64,000 nucleotides of DNA, taken from an uncultured Alphaproteobacteria bacterium (GTDB lineage: Bacteria; Pseudomonadota; Alphaproteobacteria; Micavibrionales; UBA1664). Every line of letters begins with the position of its first letter. Within the stretch, counting starts at the first letter, position 1. Below the pieces are notes generated by a model. The model made no database searches. It saw only the letters and a program-made list of their open reading frames with translations, and was not told where the DNA came from. Made by a program: the position numbers and the translations under genes. The stretch lies in the NCBI GenBank assembly GCA_943789475.1, contig CALSUG010000003.1, positions 186,001 to 250,000 of the forward strand. Direction: 5' to 3'. Of this stretch, positions 9,344 to 18,120 are shown piece after piece.

Positions 9344-11890
9344 CTATTTTTTAACCATAGCCTTCTTCTTCGCAGGTGTTTTCTTTTTTGCTGGCGCTTT
9401 TTTCTTGGCTCTAGATTTCGTTTTCGATGCCAAAGCCTCAACAGCCATATCTAAATCAACTTTTTCTTCTTTTGTTGCTTTAGGCAATCTAACTTTTTTC
9501 TTGGCCATTTCGATATAAAGCCCCATGCGGTTTTTACCAAGGATAATCATTTCTCCCTTTTTCGGATGCTCACCAATGTCGCGAATTTTTTCCGCCGCCT
9601 TTTTCGCATCATATTCTGCAATCAATGTCACAGCACGGTTCATACCAACGGTCAATACATCGTCATCCTTTTTCAAAGAAATGAAATTACCATCATACTG
9701 CAAATAAGGACCAAAACGTCCGATATTTGCCGCAACCATTTTACCCGTTTCTGGGTGCTCACCAACATCACGTGGCAGGCGGAGTAAATCTATCGCTTTT
9801 TCCAAAGTCATGTCCGCCGCAGTCACACCCTTTGGTAAACTTTGGCGTTTCGGCTTTCTATCTTCGATTTCTTCATCCATCTCGACATAAACACCGTACG
9901 GACCTTTTTTCATGAAAATGATTTTTTGTGTGTCAGGATGCACACCCAATTCATGGGGTTCGACATCCAAATTTAACCCATCACTATCGCCATCTTGGAT
10001 TTCTAAACGGCGTGTAAATTTACATTCTGGATAATTTGTACATCCAATAAACGCGCCAAATTTACCTAATTTCAGGCTAATCTCGCCATCCGCACATGAC
10101 TTACATTTACGAGGTTCCGGATTATCAGGTGTTTTAGGAAAAAAGTGATCTTCCAATGCATCATTCAACTCATCAATCACTTGCGTAATTGTCAGTGGTT
10201 TAATGTCTTCGACCGTTTTTGAAAAATCTTTCCAAAATAGGCGCAGAGCCTCTTTATAAGACACATGGCCACCAGAAATCGCATCTAATTCTTCTTCCAA
10301 TTCCGCCGTGAATTTATAATCAACATAACGGTTAAAAAATTTCACAAGGAAGGTCGTAACAATACGTCCACGATCTTCGGGCATAAAACGTTTTGATTCC
10401 AAACGCACATAATTACGATCTTGTAACACCTGAATAATCGATGCGTAGGTCGATGGGCGACCGATTCCTTCTTCTTCCAATTTTTTCACCAATGATGCCT
10501 CGGTATAACGTGGCGGTGGTTGAGTGAAATGTTGTTCAGGGTCAACTTGATGTGTTTTTAAGGCATCGCCTTCGTTCATGTTTGGTAAAATGCGATCATC
10601 TTGTGCATCCGCTTTCCCGTCATCATCCGTTTCACGGTAAAGTTTTAAAAATCCATCAAATTTAATCACCGATCCATTGGCACGCAAAACAACATCATCC
10701 GTACCATCCGATATATCAATCGCAACCTGATCCATGATTGCGGATTCCATCTGACACGCCATGGTGCGTTTCCAAATCAACGTGTAAAGCTTGCGCTCCG
10801 CATCATCCAATTTCAATGATTGCGGTGTTTTGGCCATTGAGGTTGGGCGGATCGCCTCATGCGCCTCTTGTGCATTTTTTGCCTTGGATTTATATGCACG
10901 TGGACTATCGGGTAAATAATCTTTACCAAAATCTTTTTCAATTTGAGATCGTGTTTGCGCAATTGCCTCACCAGACAGTGTAATACCATCTGTTCTCATA
11001 TATGTGATCAAACCATTTTCGTACAACTTTTGCGCCGTGCGCATGGTCATTTGCGCTCCAAAACCTAACTTGCGCGAGGCCTCTTGTTGCAAAGTCGATG
11101 TAATAAACGGTGCATATGGATTACGGCGCGCCTGCTTACGTTCAATGTTTTGAACCGCTAGCGATTTTGACCTGATGCGTTTAACCGCGGCTGTCGCGGC
11201 CTCTTCCGATCCAATATCCAACTTGCCCAGCTTGTTCCCTGACAAATGCGTCAAACGCGCTTCAAATGGTGCACCATCTGGCGTATGAAGAACAGATGAC
11301 ACCGTCCAATATTCGTCCGCGCGGAATTTTTCAATCTCATCTTCACGTTCACAAATAATACGAAGCGCGACAGATTGCACACGTCCAGCCGAACGAGATC
11401 CCGGTAATTTACGCCACAATACGGGCGAGAGATTAAACCCAACCAAATAATCAAGCGCACGGCGCGCCAAATATGCATCAACTAAATCTTGGTCAATCTC
11501 ACGCGCATTATCAAATGCCTCTAAAACCGCCTTTTTCGTGATTTCATTAAATGTCACACGGGTAATGTTTTTGCCCTTAATCAGATTTTTTTCGTTAAAA
11601 TACTCTAACAAATGCCATGAAATTGCCTCTCCCTCTCTATCAGGGTCAGTCGCAAGAACAATATTATCAGCCTTTTTCATCGCTTTTTTAATATCGGTTA
11701 GCGTTTTATTGGCACGATCAGCCAACGCCCACTGCATTGCAAATCCATCATCGGGTAACACCGACCCATCCTTGGATGGCAGGTCACGAATATGACCAAA
11801 TGATGCAAGGACGGTGTAATCATCGCCCAAATATCCATTAATTTTCTTACCCTTAGCAGGCGATTCAACAATAACCAGTGTGTGTGTCAT
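9344..11890 (-). CDS. topA: DNA topoisomerase I
   Basis: 848 aa, normal for the family. It relaxes negative supercoils through a 5'-phosphotyrosine intermediate. Seen: TOPRIM start TLVIVESPAKGKKI (residues 4-17) with acidic TDPDREGEA, the active-site tyrosine in ITYMRTDGITLS (about Y297), a four-Cys zinc ribbon CKSC...CTNYPEC near residue 590, several further repeats each containing a GPY/GRFGPY-like motif, and a Lys/Ala-rich C-terminal tail rich in AKKK units that probably helps DNA binding. It follows dprA (gap 46 bp) in a conserved alphaproteobacterial order. Confidence 0.97.
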   Translation of the reverse strand: MTHTLVIVESPAKGKKINGYLGDDYTVLASFGHIRDLPSKDGSVLPDDGFAMQWALADRANKTLTDIKKAMKKADNIVLATDPDREGEAISWHLLEYFNEKNLIKGKNITRVTFNEITKKAVLEAFDNAREIDQDLVDAYLARRALDYLVGFNLSPVLWRKLPGSRSAGRVQSVALRIICEREDEIEKFRADEYWTVSSVLHTPDGAPFEARLTHLSGNKLGKLDIGSEEAATAAVKRIRSKSLAVQNIERKQARRNPYAPFITSTLQQEASRKLGFGAQMTMRTAQKLYENGLITYMRTDGITLSGEAIAQTRSQIEKDFGKDYLPDSPRAYKSKAKNAQEAHEAIRPTSMAKTPQSLKLDDAERKLYTLIWKRTMACQMESAIMDQVAIDISDGTDDVVLRANGSVIKFDGFLKLYRETDDDGKADAQDDRILPNMNEGDALKTHQVDPEQHFTQPPPRYTEASLVKKLEEEGIGRPSTYASIIQVLQDRNYVRLESKRFMPEDRGRIVTTFLVKFFNRYVDYKFTAELEEELDAISGGHVSYKEALRLFWKDFSKTVEDIKPLTITQVIDELNDALEDHFFPKTPDNPEPRKCKSCADGEISLKLGKFGAFIGCTNYPECKFTRRLEIQDGDSDGLNLDVEPHELGVHPDTQKIIFMKKGPYGVYVEMDEEIEDRKPKRQSLPKGVTAADMTLEKAIDLLRLPRDVGEHPETGKMVAANIGRFGPYLQYDGNFISLKKDDDVLTVGMNRAVTLIAEYDAKKAAEKIRDIGEHPKKGEMIILGKNRMGLYIEMAKKKVRLPKATKEEKVDLDMAVEALASKTKSRAKKKAPAKKKTPAKKKAMVKK

Positions 11891-11936
11891 GTATTCTTAT
11901 GTACGGCATTACACTTATAGTGGCAATGATTTTTAT

Positions 11937-13052
11937 CTAAACCACTTTTGAAACACGATTCCCCGCGTGACGTTCAATCGCACCAGCCAGTTCTAAATCG
12001 AGCAAGCATATTTGTAAATCTTGCGCTGATATATCACACGAACGGATCAACACATCCATGTCCAATGGTGTCATGGACAAATTTTGCATGACAATTTCAT
12101 ATGTGTTTTCGGATGGTTGCTTACTTTCCTCATACACATCGCATTCTTCCGCAATATGATCAAATGATTGTTGTTCTGGTTGTATTATCTTGGCATCCAT
12201 CGCCATTATCTCTTCCAACACATCGTCCGCACTTTGGATCAATTTTGCACCATTTTGGATCAAGTAATTCGGCCCTGCCGCGCGCGGATCACCAGGAAAA
12301 CCTGGTACTGCAAATACTTCACGTCCTTGTTCTCCTGCCAAACGCGCTGTTATTAATGACCCAGATCTCATTGATGCCTCGACCACAATGACACCTTTTG
12401 ACACCCCAGACACAATCCGATTACGACGTGGAAAATGATGCGCCGTTGGTTTTGTGCCCAATGACATTTCACTCACCACACACCCACGTTCAACAATTTT
12501 GTGATATAGGTTTGTGTTTTCGGTTGGATAAATTTCATCCAATCCGCCGGCCAATACGGCAATGGTTCCCCTGTCTAATGACGCTTCATGCGCCGCCGTG
12601 TCGATACCGCGCGCCATACCCGATATAATGACCTGTCCCTTTTGTCCCAATTCGGATGCTAATGCCATTGTATAACGTTTTGCATTCGCCGATGCATTCC
12701 GCGCACCAACAATACCAATGCACGATTGAGCCAAACAGGATACATTCCCAATTACATTTAAAACAGGCGGAGCATCCGCAATATTTGACAACCATTTTGG
12801 ATAAGCATCATCACCATAAACAATCATCGTACCACCAAATTGATCTAACTGATCCAACTCATTTGACGCCTCATGAACCGTCATGATTTTTGGTGTTTTT
12901 CGACCGGCCTTGGCGGCTAAATTTGGCAATTCATCCAACGCCGTTACAGCGGACCCAAAACGAGATAGTAATTTATAAAACGAGATAGGACCAACAGATT
13001 GGGAACGAATAAGGCGCAACCTTGCAATACGTTCACCTTCGGTCAAAGTCAT
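11937..13052 (-). CDS. dprA: DNA processing protein DprA
   Basis: 371 aa. DprA binds incoming single-stranded DNA during transformation and loads RecA. The Rossmann-like core is clear: GIVGARNASANAKR (about residues 113-126), ISGMARGIDTAAH, VLAGGLDEIYPTEN, FPRRNRIVSG, GSLITARLA and GREVFAVPG. About 70 C-terminal residues (from MTPLDMDVLIRS) fit the winged-helix domain found in alphaproteobacterial DprA. The start overlaps the plsY stop by 4 bp, so the two are translationally coupled. Confidence 0.95.
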   Translation of the reverse strand: MTLTEGERIARLRLIRSQSVGPISFYKLLSRFGSAVTALDELPNLAAKAGRKTPKIMTVHEASNELDQLDQFGGTMIVYGDDAYPKWLSNIADAPPVLNVIGNVSCLAQSCIGIVGARNASANAKRYTMALASELGQKGQVIISGMARGIDTAAHEASLDRGTIAVLAGGLDEIYPTENTNLYHKIVERGCVVSEMSLGTKPTAHHFPRRNRIVSGVSKGVIVVEASMRSGSLITARLAGEQGREVFAVPGFPGDPRAAGPNYLIQNGAKLIQSADDVLEEIMAMDAKIIQPEQQSFDHIAEECDVYEESKQPSENTYEIVMQNLSMTPLDMDVLIRSCDISAQDLQICLLDLELAGAIERHAGNRVSKVV

Positions 13053-13645
13053 TTTTTTGACCCTATTTTGGGTTCTAACCCTTGTGTCAAACGTTGGATA
13101 TTTTCACGATGTTTAAACCATATTAATCCTGCGATCAAAATAGTCACAAATGCATAAAGATCACCATACACAAGCCCCGCAAAAAACGGTGCGACCGCAA
13201 CCGCGATCAAGGCCGACAATGATGAAATACGGAATAACAATGCCACAACCAACCATGTACAACATGTCAATATTCCTACAACAGGCATCAATGCCAATAA
13301 CGCACCAAACGTTGTTGCAACACCTTTTCCGCCTTTAAATTTTAACCACACAGGATAAAGATGACCAAGAACCGAACCAATCATCGCACCCACGGCAGCC
13401 AGAGGGTTTAATAACCCTAAAATGAGAACAGCAAATGCGCCTTTTCCACTATCGCAAATCAATGTTAGAAGCGCCAAATCCTTACGACCCGTACGCAAAA
13501 CATTGGTCGCACCAATATTACCTGAACCAATTGTACGTATATCAGGCACATTTGCGAATTTTGTAAGAACCAAACCAAACGGGATAGAACCGATGATATA
13601 TCCGCCAACGAGCCCTATTACACTATATAAAATCATAAACATCAT
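13049..13645 (-). CDS. plsY: Glycerol-3-phosphate acyltransferase PlsY
   Basis: 198 aa integral membrane enzyme that transfers acyl groups from acyl-phosphate to glycerol-3-phosphate, the first step of phospholipid synthesis. The three PlsY motifs are visible: GSIPFGLVLTK near the N-terminus, RTIGSGNIGATNVLR (residues about 35-49), and LKFKGGKGVATTFG, plus FKHRENIQRL near the C-terminus. About five hydrophobic segments are seen. It overlaps dprA by 4 bp and lies 9 bp after the coiled-coil HTH gene. Confidence 0.95.
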   Translation of the reverse strand: MMFMILYSVIGLVGGYIIGSIPFGLVLTKFANVPDIRTIGSGNIGATNVLRTGRKDLALLTLICDSGKGAFAVLILGLLNPLAAVGAMIGSVLGHLYPVWLKFKGGKGVATTFGALLALMPVVGILTCCTWLVVALLFRISSLSALIAVAVAPFFAGLVYGDLYAFVTILIAGLIWFKHRENIQRLTQGLEPKIGSKK

Positions 13646-13654
13646 GATTGATGA

Positions 13655-14209
13655 TTATGACGCTTTTTTGCTTTTGGTAAAGAGCGCCTTGAACAAAGAA
13701 TTATTCTGACGGGCATTTTGATTACTTGCCGCGATTGCTTTTTGTCTTTGTAATTCCTGTTGACGTTTGGCCTGCATCGCCTTTGCACGGGATTCTTCAC
13801 GTTTTTGTAATTCCGCAATACGATCATCCGCTTGTTTTTGTGAATGTTCTGACGTCAACAACACTTGTTGCGCTTGTTTTTGCCAACTATCGCGTTGCGA
13901 CTTCAAATCATCGATTTGTGTATTCGCACCATCCAATTGGTCAGACAACATTTTAATCTTCATTTCTAAACGGTCGATTTCTAATGTATGCTTTGCCTTT
14001 TGTAATTCTGCTTCATAAGAAGGTGTTTCATTCACGGTTTCAGTCGATGGTGTTGACACCCCATAAACACGCTCCAGTTCAGACACATCAATCAATTTAC
14101 GATTACCGTCCATTTCGTATGACAGTTTGCCCGCCTTCATGGCGCGTTGAATTGTTGATTTTGATTTACCTGTTAATTCTGTTGCACGTTGTACGCCGAC
14201 TTTTGCCAT
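13655..14209 (-). CDS. Helix-turn-helix protein with long coiled coil
   Basis: 184 aa. Residues 1-50 form a MerR/excisionase-like helix-turn-helix (VQRATELTGKSKSTIQRAMK followed by GKLSYEMDGNRKLIDVSELERV). Residues about 60-165 are a continuous Gln/Lys/Glu-rich coiled coil with KQ repeats, and the tail is basic (KALFTKSKKAS). This layout is known to me mainly from plasmid-borne DNA-binding proteins. Here it sits between pyrB and plsY, where pyrC often stands in alphaproteobacteria. Target and function unknown; it may have come from a plasmid. Confidence 0.7.
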   Translation of the reverse strand: MAKVGVQRATELTGKSKSTIQRAMKAGKLSYEMDGNRKLIDVSELERVYGVSTPSTETVNETPSYEAELQKAKHTLEIDRLEMKIKMLSDQLDGANTQIDDLKSQRDSWQKQAQQVLLTSEHSQKQADDRIAELQKREESRAKAMQAKRQQELQRQKAIAASNQNARQNNSLFKALFTKSKKAS

Positions 14210-14314
14210 TATGACCTCCGTTTGATATTTAAATGATATCTTTTATAAAGCACAGGCATGATCACAAATGCAAGCAATAATGATTCATTTTTGACATCCT
14301 TCTTGTGAGGTCAC

Positions 14315-15214
14315 TCATGCACCATTGATGGCATAATCAAGAACTGCCATACGAATCCACGCACCATTTTCAACTTGCTTCAATATTAATGACTTTGTCG
14401 GATCATCTGCAACATCATCGGCAATTTCAACACCACGGTTCATAGGACCTGGATGCATGACAACCACATCTTTGTTGCATAATTGCAACCGTTCTTGCGT
14501 TAATCCATAATCATAAAAGAAATCTACATCCGTTCCACTGAACCCTTCTGACATACGTTCTTTTTGAATGCGCAGCATCATCACACAATCCACGCCTGAC
14601 AAACCTTCGTCCATATTTTCAAACCGTTGCGCATTTTCAAATTCTGTTGGTTTTGACATCATCATTGCCGGCGCAATGATGCGCACTGACACACCCAAAC
14701 GATTCAACAATTCATAGTTCGATCGTGCAACGCGACTATGTGCAATATCACCACAAATCGCGACAGTTACTCCATCCAATTTTCCTTTTGCCTGACGCAA
14801 TGTCAATGCATCTAATAATGACTGTGTCGGATGCGCACGCCAGCTATCGCCCGCATTCACCACAGGGGCATCAAACATAGTCATTGCAAATCGTGGCGCA
14901 TTGTATTCAGATGATCTTAACACTACCGCATCAGGCACATATGCATTCAATGTTTGAAATGTATCGGCGTGGGTTTCACCCTTTTTCAAAGATGACGCGC
15001 CTGCACCAAAATTGACAACATCCGCCCCCAAACGTTTTGCCGCAACCTCGAACGACATCCGCGTGCGTGTACTATCTTCCATAAAGATGTTAAAAATTAT
15101 TTTTCCCTCTAATGTCCTTTTTGCACCGTTATCGATATAATCTTGCGCTTTATCCAATATCGCAAGAATTTGATCTGTACTTAACGTTTCGATGTCGGGC
15201 AGATGAAATGTCAT
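14315..15214 (-). CDS. pyrB: Aspartate carbamoyltransferase catalytic subunit
   Basis: 299 aa. It condenses carbamoyl phosphate with aspartate in pyrimidine synthesis. The carbamoyl-phosphate-binding STRTR motif is in MEDSTRTRMSFEVAAKRLGA (residues 46-64). The HPTQSLLDALTLR, CGDIAHSRVARSN and HPGPMNRGVEI motifs follow in the usual order. The 5' end overlaps the prepilin peptidase gene by 4 bp. The usual partner pyrC is not adjacent. Confidence 0.96.
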   Translation of the reverse strand: MTFHLPDIETLSTDQILAILDKAQDYIDNGAKRTLEGKIIFNIFMEDSTRTRMSFEVAAKRLGADVVNFGAGASSLKKGETHADTFQTLNAYVPDAVVLRSSEYNAPRFAMTMFDAPVVNAGDSWRAHPTQSLLDALTLRQAKGKLDGVTVAICGDIAHSRVARSNYELLNRLGVSVRIIAPAMMMSKPTEFENAQRFENMDEGLSGVDCVMMLRIQKERMSEGFSGTDVDFFYDYGLTQERLQLCNKDVVVMHPGPMNRGVEIADDVADDPTKSLILKQVENGAWIRMAVLDYAINGA

Positions 15215-15690
15215 AGTAATAGTTCTCCATATGTGTAAAAAGCAACAAGTAACGAACCTGCAATAAACCCAGGTCCAGCGGGCAACATCATTTTATTAAG
15301 GGAACATTTAGCTTTGACGGCAATCATAATTGCGTGCAATACGCCGCAAAACGCACCCAAAGATAACGCCATCAATACAGGTTCAGGGCCAAGCCATAAG
15401 CCCACCGCAGCCATTAATTTAATATCACCAAACCCTAATGTTTCGAATCCATAAACACGATTAGCAACATACCGAATACACCATAGCGCGCCACCACCAA
15501 CAATCGCCCCCACAATAAACAACAGCCAACCACCATAAAGCCAATCAACAGCAAAATGAAACGGAACTGCCACAATCGCCAACAATCCGATCAATTCATT
15601 GGGAAGAATCCACAACTTTAAATCAATCCACCCCATCCATAGGAGAGCGAGAACAGCTGTGCTTGCGCATATAATTGCTAAAATATCCAT
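15211..15690 (-). CDS. Prepilin peptidase, A24 family (CpaA/TadV type)
   Basis: 159 aa with five or six hydrophobic segments. It lacks the N-terminal methyltransferase domain of full-length PilD, as CpaA-type enzymes do. The two catalytic aspartates fit D23 (WIDLKLWILPN) and D89 in the LGFGDIKLMAAVGLWLG motif. Such enzymes cleave class III signal peptides of type IV, Tad or Flp pilins. No pilus genes are nearby. It overlaps pyrB by 4 bp, so it may simply share the pyrB transcript. Confidence 0.85.
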   Translation of the reverse strand: MDILAIICASTAVLALLWMGWIDLKLWILPNELIGLLAIVAVPFHFAVDWLYGGWLLFIVGAIVGGGALWCIRYVANRVYGFETLGFGDIKLMAAVGLWLGPEPVLMALSLGAFCGVLHAIMIAVKAKCSLNKMMLPAGPGFIAGSLLVAFYTYGELLL

Positions 15691-15745
15691 GAGTGCCTAA
15701 TCTATAGCGAAATACGGCTTGCGCAAGAATAAAGTAAACCTTACG

Positions 15746-16264
15746 ATGATTCTCATGACAAAAGAGATTGATGAGAACACACTTCGTTACGATAAAATGG
15801 TTGAAAAGGCCCTGCGCGGCGTTTCACGCCAAGCGATTGAAGAGGTTATAAAAGATGGCCTTCCTGGCGATCACCATTTTTACATTACGTTTTTGACTGA
15901 TTATGAAGGGGTGCAGATTCCTGATTACTTACGTGAACGTTACCCTGGTGAAATGACAATCGTATTACAATATCAATTTTACGATCTCTCAATCGATGAT
16001 AATTTTCTCAAAGTCACGCTCAGCTTTAACAATATTCCTGAAAAATTGGTTGTTCCGACGGCTGCGATCACTATTTTTGCGGATCCATCCGTTAATTTCG
16101 CCCTTCAATTCCAACCATTGGAAGAAGGCGATTACGACGACAGTGCCGATAACGATTTAGCAGAGGCCATCGCCGATTTAGCAGAAGATGAAGATAAGCC
16201 AAAGGGCAAATCAAAAGAAAAGGGCGAAGTTGTTTCCCTAGATCAATTCCGTAAAAAGGATTAG
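15746..16264 (+). CDS. sspB: SspB-family ClpXP adaptor (alphaproteobacterial type)
   Basis: 172 aa from the ATG at 15746; another ATG at 15755 and a TTG at 15719 are possible, and no strong Shine-Dalgarno decides between them. SspB delivers ssrA-tagged proteins to ClpXP. The folded domain is recognisable: LRYDKMVEKALRGVSRQAI, HHFYITFLTDYEGVQIPDYL and PTAAITIFADPSVNFALQF. A long acidic linker follows (DYDDSADND, EDEDKPK), then a C-terminal SLDQFRKKD that fits the ClpX-binding tail of the family. Confidence 0.88.
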   Translation: MILMTKEIDENTLRYDKMVEKALRGVSRQAIEEVIKDGLPGDHHFYITFLTDYEGVQIPDYLRERYPGEMTIVLQYQFYDLSIDDNFLKVTLSFNNIPEKLVVPTAAITIFADPSVNFALQFQPLEEGDYDDSADNDLAEAIADLAEDEDKPKGKSKEKGEVVSLDQFRKKD

Positions 16265-16277
16265 AAAACAAACGGCC

Positions 16278-17216
16278 ATGACTTTTTGGCGTGACGATAT
16301 AAATCCAGACAATGAACCCATGCGCCCCCTCATCAAACGTGGTGAATGGGTTGATAATGCACGTGGTGATCGCCCAGTAAAATATAAAATATATTACCCT
16401 GACACAGAAACAGACGAACCTTTACCCATTATCATATGGTCGCACGGACTTGGTGGTACACAAGATGGCGCAGGATTCGTCGGACGATTTCTCGCATCTC
16501 ATGGCTATGTCCATGTCCATATAGGGCACGAGGGTACGAATGATTCATTATGGCGTGGTAAAGAAGGTCACCCATGGGATAATATTCGTAAAGCCAAAAT
16601 TCCATGGGAAGATGTTCAAAACCGTTATCTCGATGTGCCATATGCGATAGAACAATTAAAAGATGAAGATCTGCCCATTAATCTTGATTTTAACAACATG
16701 GGCATGAGCGGTCACAGCTTTGGCGCACTCACAACTCAAATCATATCGGGGCAATTAACGGGAAATCCGGAACCAGAAGATTTCAGCGATAATCGGTTCA
16801 CCGCGTCCATTGCATACAGTCCCGTCCCCAACATTCGTATTCCATTGCCCGCGGATCAGGTGTACAGCCCAATTAAATTGCCAATGCTGCATTTAAGCGG
16901 TACAGAAGATCACAGCCCCCTTGATGGAAATATTCAAAACGGCCGTGATGAAATTTTCAATTACGCGGGTTTTAATGGTGCAATGCAATTATCCATTATT
17001 TTGGATGGTGCCGATCACATGGTCTTTAACGGGTCACGCGGTCAATTGCCATCATACGAAAAAGTTGATTTACACAAAGATCAAATCAAACTATTGGTAC
17101 TAGCATGGTGGGATCACCACCTCAAGAAAAATGCAAAATCGGGTCAATGGTTACGTGATCACGTACTTGATTATTTAGGCAAATCCAACATTGCCAAAGT
17201 CAAAAATAACGATTGA
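16278..17216 (+). CDS. Alpha/beta-hydrolase (dienelactone- or PAF-acetylhydrolase-like)
   Basis: 312 aa, no signal peptide seen. The nucleophile elbow is GMSGHSFGAL (about residues 141-150), preceded by the oxyanion region IIWSHGLGGTQDGAG. A likely acid is in LSGTEDHSPLDG and the catalytic His in DGADHMVFNGSRG. The fold and motifs support a serine hydrolase; the substrate (lipid ester, lactone or other) cannot be read from sequence. It starts 13 bp after sspB on the same strand and overlaps the convergent lytic transglycosylase gene by 46 bp at its 3' end. Confidence 0.8.
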   Translation: MTFWRDDINPDNEPMRPLIKRGEWVDNARGDRPVKYKIYYPDTETDEPLPIIIWSHGLGGTQDGAGFVGRFLASHGYVHVHIGHEGTNDSLWRGKEGHPWDNIRKAKIPWEDVQNRYLDVPYAIEQLKDEDLPINLDFNNMGMSGHSFGALTTQIISGQLTGNPEPEDFSDNRFTASIAYSPVPNIRIPLPADQVYSPIKLPMLHLSGTEDHSPLDGNIQNGRDEIFNYAGFNGAMQLSIILDGADHMVFNGSRGQLPSYEKVDLHKDQIKLLVLAWWDHHLKKNAKSGQWLRDHVLDYLGKSNIAKVKNND

Positions 17217-18052
17217 TCTTTGAACCCATTTTGCATCATCGATGCAACATCATTACCAAACATATTTTCAAAAAACGAACCACTTTCGAAACCACTCATG
17301 CGTGGTAAATCATTCACGAACTGGGTAACTTTATCACCATACATTCGTTCAAATCGAACGTCCCTCGTATATGGTTTACTTTCTGTTGCTGACATAGTCA
17401 CTTCTGCGGTTTGAACCTCTGTGACCTCACCAAATTTTGCTTCAAAATCGTTATATATTTGAGTTAATGATTTCATAGAACCATCTGATTTATAAAATAT
17501 ATTTTTATTTACACTAGCCGCCGTAGGCAATAAATGTGCCGCAGATTTATATGGATGTTCTTGCATCGCCTTTATAAATTTTGACGCACCACCAGCCCCT
17601 AAAAAATGAGACAGATATAGATCCGTTGAATTCACATCTTTACCCGTTTTGTTTTCTAAATATTGCTGATTACCCGATGCAAATTCCGCCGCCATCAAGG
17701 ATGCGACCTCAGGATTTTTTCGCAAATTCAAAATAGCTTTCTTTTGGGTGTCATCCGATACATAATATCGTCCTTGAAAATCTTTTTTAACGATATTTGC
17801 CTCTTCACCCAATCCATGCTTTGACCCGTGTTGTGACACCATTCCCAACCATGTTTGATCGATGAATTGATACAGACCTGTGGCACTGCTTGTTGGCGCT
17901 TTCACATCGGTTCGAAACGAACTTTCGGTTCGCGCTTGGTTCACTAGGTAGTCAAAATCAACACCCGTTTTTGCGGATGCATTTTGAATCGCAGATAACA
18001 CCTCTTGTGATGCCCCTTTAATATTTGCCGAAATATTCATACTCATACGCAT
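17171..18052 (-). CDS. Lytic transglycosylase-like (SLT domain) protein
   Basis: About 293 aa. An SLT-type peptidoglycan-cleaving domain is suggested at about residues 20-170: LVNQARTESSFRTDVKAPTS with the catalytic Glu in TESS, then SATGLYQFIDQTWL and DLYLSHFLGAGGASKFI. The C-terminal third has no recognised domain. No signal peptide is visible, so export route is unclear. Several ATGs cluster at the start (18040, 18046, 18052, also 18112); none has a good Shine-Dalgarno, and 18052 avoids overlap with the divergent dehydrogenase. Possibly involved in cell-wall remodelling for an envelope machine. Confidence 0.75.
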   Translation of the reverse strand: MRMSMNISANIKGASQEVLSAIQNASAKTGVDFDYLVNQARTESSFRTDVKAPTSSATGLYQFIDQTWLGMVSQHGSKHGLGEEANIVKKDFQGRYYVSDDTQKKAILNLRKNPEVASLMAAEFASGNQQYLENKTGKDVNSTDLYLSHFLGAGGASKFIKAMQEHPYKSAAHLLPTAASVNKNIFYKSDGSMKSLTQIYNDFEAKFGEVTEVQTAEVTMSATESKPYTRDVRFERMYGDKVTQFVNDLPRMSGFESGSFFENMFGNDVASMMQNGFKDQSLFLTLAMLDLPK

Positions 18053-18120
18053 GACATGTGCAAAATACGTGCCACAATTCTTGTTTTGCATGCCTTCGCG
18101 TTTATGGCACAATTCTTGTC

